DNA from: Burkholderiales bacterium
GTDB taxonomy: Bacteria; Pseudomonadota; Gammaproteobacteria; Burkholderiales; Burkholderiaceae_C
Direction of reading: 5' to 3'
DNA: 37,002 nucleotides
Assembly (NCBI GenBank): GCA_011391855.1
Contig: JAABPT010000230.1
Location: forward strand, 1 to 37,002
The notes beneath the pieces are model-generated. The model saw only the letters and a program-made list of their open reading frames with translations. It searched no databases and was not told the DNA's origin. A program made the position numbers and the translations under genes. Shown one piece after another: positions 33,926 to 37,002 of this stretch (the stretch's first letter is position 1; every line of letters begins with the position of its first letter).

Positions 33926-35368
33926 CTACAGCACGCGCCCCGGGTTCAGGATGCCCTGGGGGTCGAGCGCGGCCTTCACGGCGCGCATCATCTGCAGCGC
34001 CACCGGCGACTTGCGCGCCGCCAGTTCGTCGCGCTTGAGTGCGCCGATGCCGTGTTCGGCCGAGAACGAGCCGCCATACGGCACCAGCGCGTCGAAGACC
34101 AGGGTATTGATGCGCTGCTCGTTGTCGTCCAGGAAGCGCTGGCCATCGCTGCCCGCGGGCGCCTGCACGTTGTAGTGCAGGTTGCCGTCGCCCAGGTGGC
34201 CGAAATTGACGAGTTGAATGCCTGGAAAGTGCCGGTGCAGCAGCGCATCGGTGCCAGCCACGAATTGGGGAACAGCCGACACCGGCAGCGAGATATCGTG
34301 CTTCACGTTCAGCCCTTCCTCGGCCTGCGCCAGCGGGATAGCCTCGCGCAGGTGCCACAGCGCGTGCGACTGCGCCAGGCTCTCGGCCACCACGGCGTTG
34401 CCGATCACGCCCGCTTCCAGCGCCGCGCCGAGCAACGCCTCGAATCGCTCGCGCGCCTGGGCCTCTCCTTCGGTGTCGCTCTGCTCCAGCAGCACGGTCC
34501 AGGGCGCGCCGGGCAGTGGCTGCGGCAGGGCCGGGAAGTGGCGCGCCACCAGGTCCAGCGCATGGCGGCCCATGACCTCGAAGCCGGTCAACGCGGCGCC
34601 GAGCCGCGCGCGCGCCAGCTTCAGCAAGGCCACACACTGCGCCAGGTCGGCGCAGGCCGCCAGCGCCGAGGTCGTGGCGGCCGGCAGCGGCGCCAGTTTC
34701 AGCGTCGCCGCGGTGATGATGCCCAGCGTGCCTTCGCTGCCGATCATCAGGTCGCGCAGGTCGTAGCCGGTGTTGTCCTTGCGCAGCCCGCTCAGGCCGT
34801 CCCACACCTGGCCGGCGGCGGTGACGACTTCCAGCCCCAGGCACAGTTCGCGCGCATTGCCCCAGCGCAGCACCTGCATGCCGCCGGCATTGGTGGCCAG
34901 GTTGCCGCCGATGGTGCAACTGCCCTCGGCCGCCAGGCTCAGCGGCAGCAGCAGGCCGCGCGCACGTGCGGCGTCCTGCGCGGCCTGCAGCACGCAGCCG
35001 GCATCGGCGGTGAGCGTCAGGTTGGCGTCGTCGATGTCGCGCACCCGGTTCATTCGTTGCAGGCTCAACAGCACCTGCGTGCCGCTGGCGTCGGGCACGC
35101 CACCGCCCACGAGACCGGTGTTGCCGCCCTGCGGCACGATGGCGGTGCCGGCGGCGGCGCAAGCGCGCACCACCGCGGCCACCTCGGCCGTGCTGCCGGG
35201 CCGCACCACGGCCAGCGCCTTGCCGCGCCAGCGCTTGCGCCAGTCCAGTTCCCAGGCCGTCAGGTCGCCCTCGGTCATCACGTTCGCGGCGCCCACGGCG
35301 CTGCGCAGCGTGTCGAGCAGGTTCGGGTCCGTCAATCGTACGGTCTCAGGCCGCGGCCTGCGCCGCAT
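33926..35368 (-). CDS. FAD-binding oxidoreductase (GlcD/D-2-hydroxyglutarate dehydrogenase-like)
   Basis: VRPGSTAEVAAVVRACAAAGTAIVPQGGNTGLVGGGVPDASGTQVLLSLQRMNRV; C-terminal SAEHGIGALKRDEL...ALDPQGILNPGRVL; start uncertain. Confidence 0.92.
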   Translation of the reverse strand: MRRRPRPETVRLTDPNLLDTLRSAVGAANVMTEGDLTAWELDWRKRWRGKALAVVRPGSTAEVAAVVRACAAAGTAIVPQGGNTGLVGGGVPDASGTQVLLSLQRMNRVRDIDDANLTLTADAGCVLQAAQDAARARGLLLPLSLAAEGSCTIGGNLATNAGGMQVLRWGNARELCLGLEVVTAAGQVWDGLSGLRKDNTGYDLRDLMIGSEGTLGIITAATLKLAPLPAATTSALAACADLAQCVALLKLARARLGAALTGFEVMGRHALDLVARHFPALPQPLPGAPWTVLLEQSDTEGEAQARERFEALLGAALEAGVIGNAVVAESLAQSHALWHLREAIPLAQAEEGLNVKHDISLPVSAVPQFVAGTDALLHRHFPGIQLVNFGHLGDGNLHYNVQAPAGSDGQRFLDDNEQRINTLVFDALVPYGGSFSAEHGIGALKRDELAARKSPVALQMMRAVKAALDPQGILNPGRVL

Positions 35369-35756
35369 TGCGCAGCCGCCAGCGGATATACAACGCGCTG
35401 GCCGTGAACAGCAGCAGGCACAGTGCGACCTCGGCCACCGCCAGCGCGCGCGACCAGCCCTGTTCCGTGGTGGCGCGCACCACGCCTTCCATGAAATACA
35501 GCCACACCAGCAGGCTCAGCCAGCGGAAGGTGTACATGCGGTGGCGCAGCAGGCCCAGCACGCACAAGGCCAGCGGCACCACCTTGATGGCCAGCGTGCC
35601 GCTGCCGGTGGGCGCCAGCCACAACTCCCAGGCCAGTCCCAGCACGATCAGGCCCAGCAACCCCGCAAGTGCCGCGGCACGTGCCGCGCTCACCATGGCG
35701 TCGGGTTGCCGCGGCGTATCGCTCAGGGTGGCAGTGTCGGTGTCGGCACGAGGCAT
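35346..35756 (-). CDS. DUF2069 domain-containing small membrane protein
   Basis: MPRADTDTATLSDTPRQPDAMVSAARAAALAGLLGLIVLGLAWELWLAP...RHRMYTFRWLSLLVWLYFMEGVVRATTEQGWSRALAVAEVALCLLLFTAS. Confidence 0.85.
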   Translation of the reverse strand: MPRADTDTATLSDTPRQPDAMVSAARAAALAGLLGLIVLGLAWELWLAPTGSGTLAIKVVPLALCVLGLLRHRMYTFRWLSLLVWLYFMEGVVRATTEQGWSRALAVAEVALCLLLFTASALYIRWRLRNAAQAAA

Positions 35757-35777
35757 GCTGGCATCATAGCCAGCATG
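35754..35777. repeat. Perfect inverted repeat CATGCTGGC-ATCATA-GCCAGCATG containing both divergent start codons
   Basis: Direct reading, exact 9-bp arms, 6-nt spacer. Confidence 0.85.
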
Positions 35778-37002
35778 AGCAAGCTGATCGATCTGGGGGG
35801 CAAGGTCGGGCAGCAGGTGGCTTTGCTGCTGGAAACGCTGCGCACCTGGCCCTGGTACGAGACGCTGCGCACGCTGCACCAGCGCTTCCGCGAAGACCGC
35901 CTGGGTCTCACCGCGGGCAGCCTGACCTTCACCACGCTGATCGCCCTGGTGCCGTTGTTCACGGTGATGCTGGCGGTGTTCACCGCATTCCCCATGTTCT
36001 CCAGCCTGCAGGGCGACCTGGAGCGCTTCTTCCTGCGCAGCCTGGTGCCCGACAACATCGCGCGGCCGGTGCTGCGTGCGCTGACCGAATTCGCCGGCAA
36101 GGCGCGTGGCATGGGCACGCTGGGCCTGGTGTTGCTGGTGGCCACGGCGCTGGCGCTGATGCTTACCATCGACCGCACGCTGAACGCCATCTGGCGGGTT
36201 CGGCAGCCCCGGCCCCTGGCGCAGCGCGTGCTCGTCTACTGGGCGGCGCTCACGCTGGGGCCGCTGGCGCTGGGCCTGAGTGCTTCGCTCACCTCGTATG
36301 CGCTGTCGGGGCCGCGCGGCTTCGTCACCGCGGTGCCGGACAACGTGGCCTTCCTGCTCAATGCGCTGCAGTTCTTCCTGCTCGCCTGGGGCATGGCGGC
36401 GCTGTTCCACTACGTACCCAACGTCTCGGTGCGTTGGCGCCATGCCTGGGCCGGCGGCGTCTTCGTGGCGCTGGGCGTGGAAGCGGCGCAGAGGGCCCTG
36501 GTCTGGTACGTGAATTCGGTGCCCAGCTTCTCGGCGGTTTACGGGGCCTTCGCCACCGCGCCGATCCTGCTGCTGTGGATCTACCTCGGCTGGGTCATCG
36601 TGCTGCTGGGCGCGGTGATCGCCGCCTACGCGCCCAGCCTGCAGATGCGCGTGGCCAGCATCGCGCCCACGGCTGGCTGGCGCTTCGAGCTGGCGCTGAC
36701 GCTGATCAAGCGGCTGGACGCGGCGCGGCATTCCGGCCAGCACGGCCTGTCGCTGGCGGCCATGGCCGAGTCGCTGCGCGCCGACCCGCTGCAGCTGGAG
36801 CCCGTGATCGAGCTGCTGGCCGAACTGGACTGGGTGTCGCGCCTGGACGAGGGCGGCGACGCCCGCCACGTGCTGCTGTGCGATCCGCCGACCACCCGGC
36901 TCATGCCGTTGATCGAGCGCACGCTGCTCGAGCCCGGTGCCGCCTCGGCGGCATTCCGGCGCGCGGCCGGGCTCGAGCGGCTGACGCTGGCCGACGCGAT
37001 CA
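35775..37002 (+). CDS. YihY/ribonuclease BN-like inner membrane protein (runs off the right edge)
   Basis: My translation from ATG 35775: MSKLIDLGGKVGQQVALLLETLRTWPWYETLRTLHQRFREDRLGLTAGSLTFTTLIALVPLFTVMLAVFTAFPMFSSLQGDLERFFL...; open to the window end and absent from the ORF track. Confidence 0.9.
   Translation, partial: MSKLIDLGGKVGQQVALLLETLRTWPWYETLRTLHQRFREDRLGLTAGSLTFTTLIALVPLFTVMLAVFTAFPMFSSLQGDLERFFLRSLVPDNIARPVLRALTEFAGKARGMGTLGLVLLVATALALMLTIDRTLNAIWRVRQPRPLAQRVLVYWAALTLGPLALGLSASLTSYALSGPRGFVTAVPDNVAFLLNALQFFLLAWGMAALFHYVPNVSVRWRHAWAGGVFVALGVEAAQRALVWYVNSVPSFSAVYGAFATAPILLLWIYLGWVIVLLGAVIAAYAPSLQMRVASIAPTAGWRFELALTLIKRLDAARHSGQHGLSLAAMAESLRADPLQLEPVIELLAELDWVSRLDEGGDARHVLLCDPPTTRLMPLIERTLLEPGAASAAFRRAAGLERLTLADAI

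Overview
High-GC window, entirely core-genome in character. Gene content and order point to Burkholderiales, probably Comamonadaceae (inference from gene order and protein flavour, not tested). Left to right: 5' end of an intracellular PHA depolymerase gene (minus strand, cut by the window edge and missing from the ORF track); aromatic/aspartate aminotransferase (-); uvrB; low-MW protein tyrosine phosphatase; an ISC iron-sulfur operon iscR-iscS-iscU-iscA-[GNAT]-hscB-hscA-fdx; tsaD; class I/II aminotransferase; rpsO; pnp; quinone oxidoreductase; tpiA; secG; tRNA-Leu(GAG); the complete 14-gene complex I operon nuoA-N; NUDIX hydrolase; DUF1178; FAD-binding oxidoreductase (-); DUF2069 (-); and a YihY-family membrane protein (+, cut by the right edge, also missing from the ORF track). 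I see no mobile element, CRISPR array, prophage or defence cassette, and no convincing new multi-gene system. The best leads are RNA-level or regulatory: a perfect intrinsic terminator inside the isc operon followed by an inserted GNAT gene translationally coupled to hscB; a nested hairpin plus U6 terminator/attenuator between tRNA-Leu and nuoA; structured leaders upstream of rpsO and pnp; a structured fdx-tsaD intergenic region with a possible minus-strand terminator; and a perfect 9-bp inverted repeat containing both start codons of the divergent DUF2069/YihY pair. All hairpins were found by eye, with no folding energies or comparative data.
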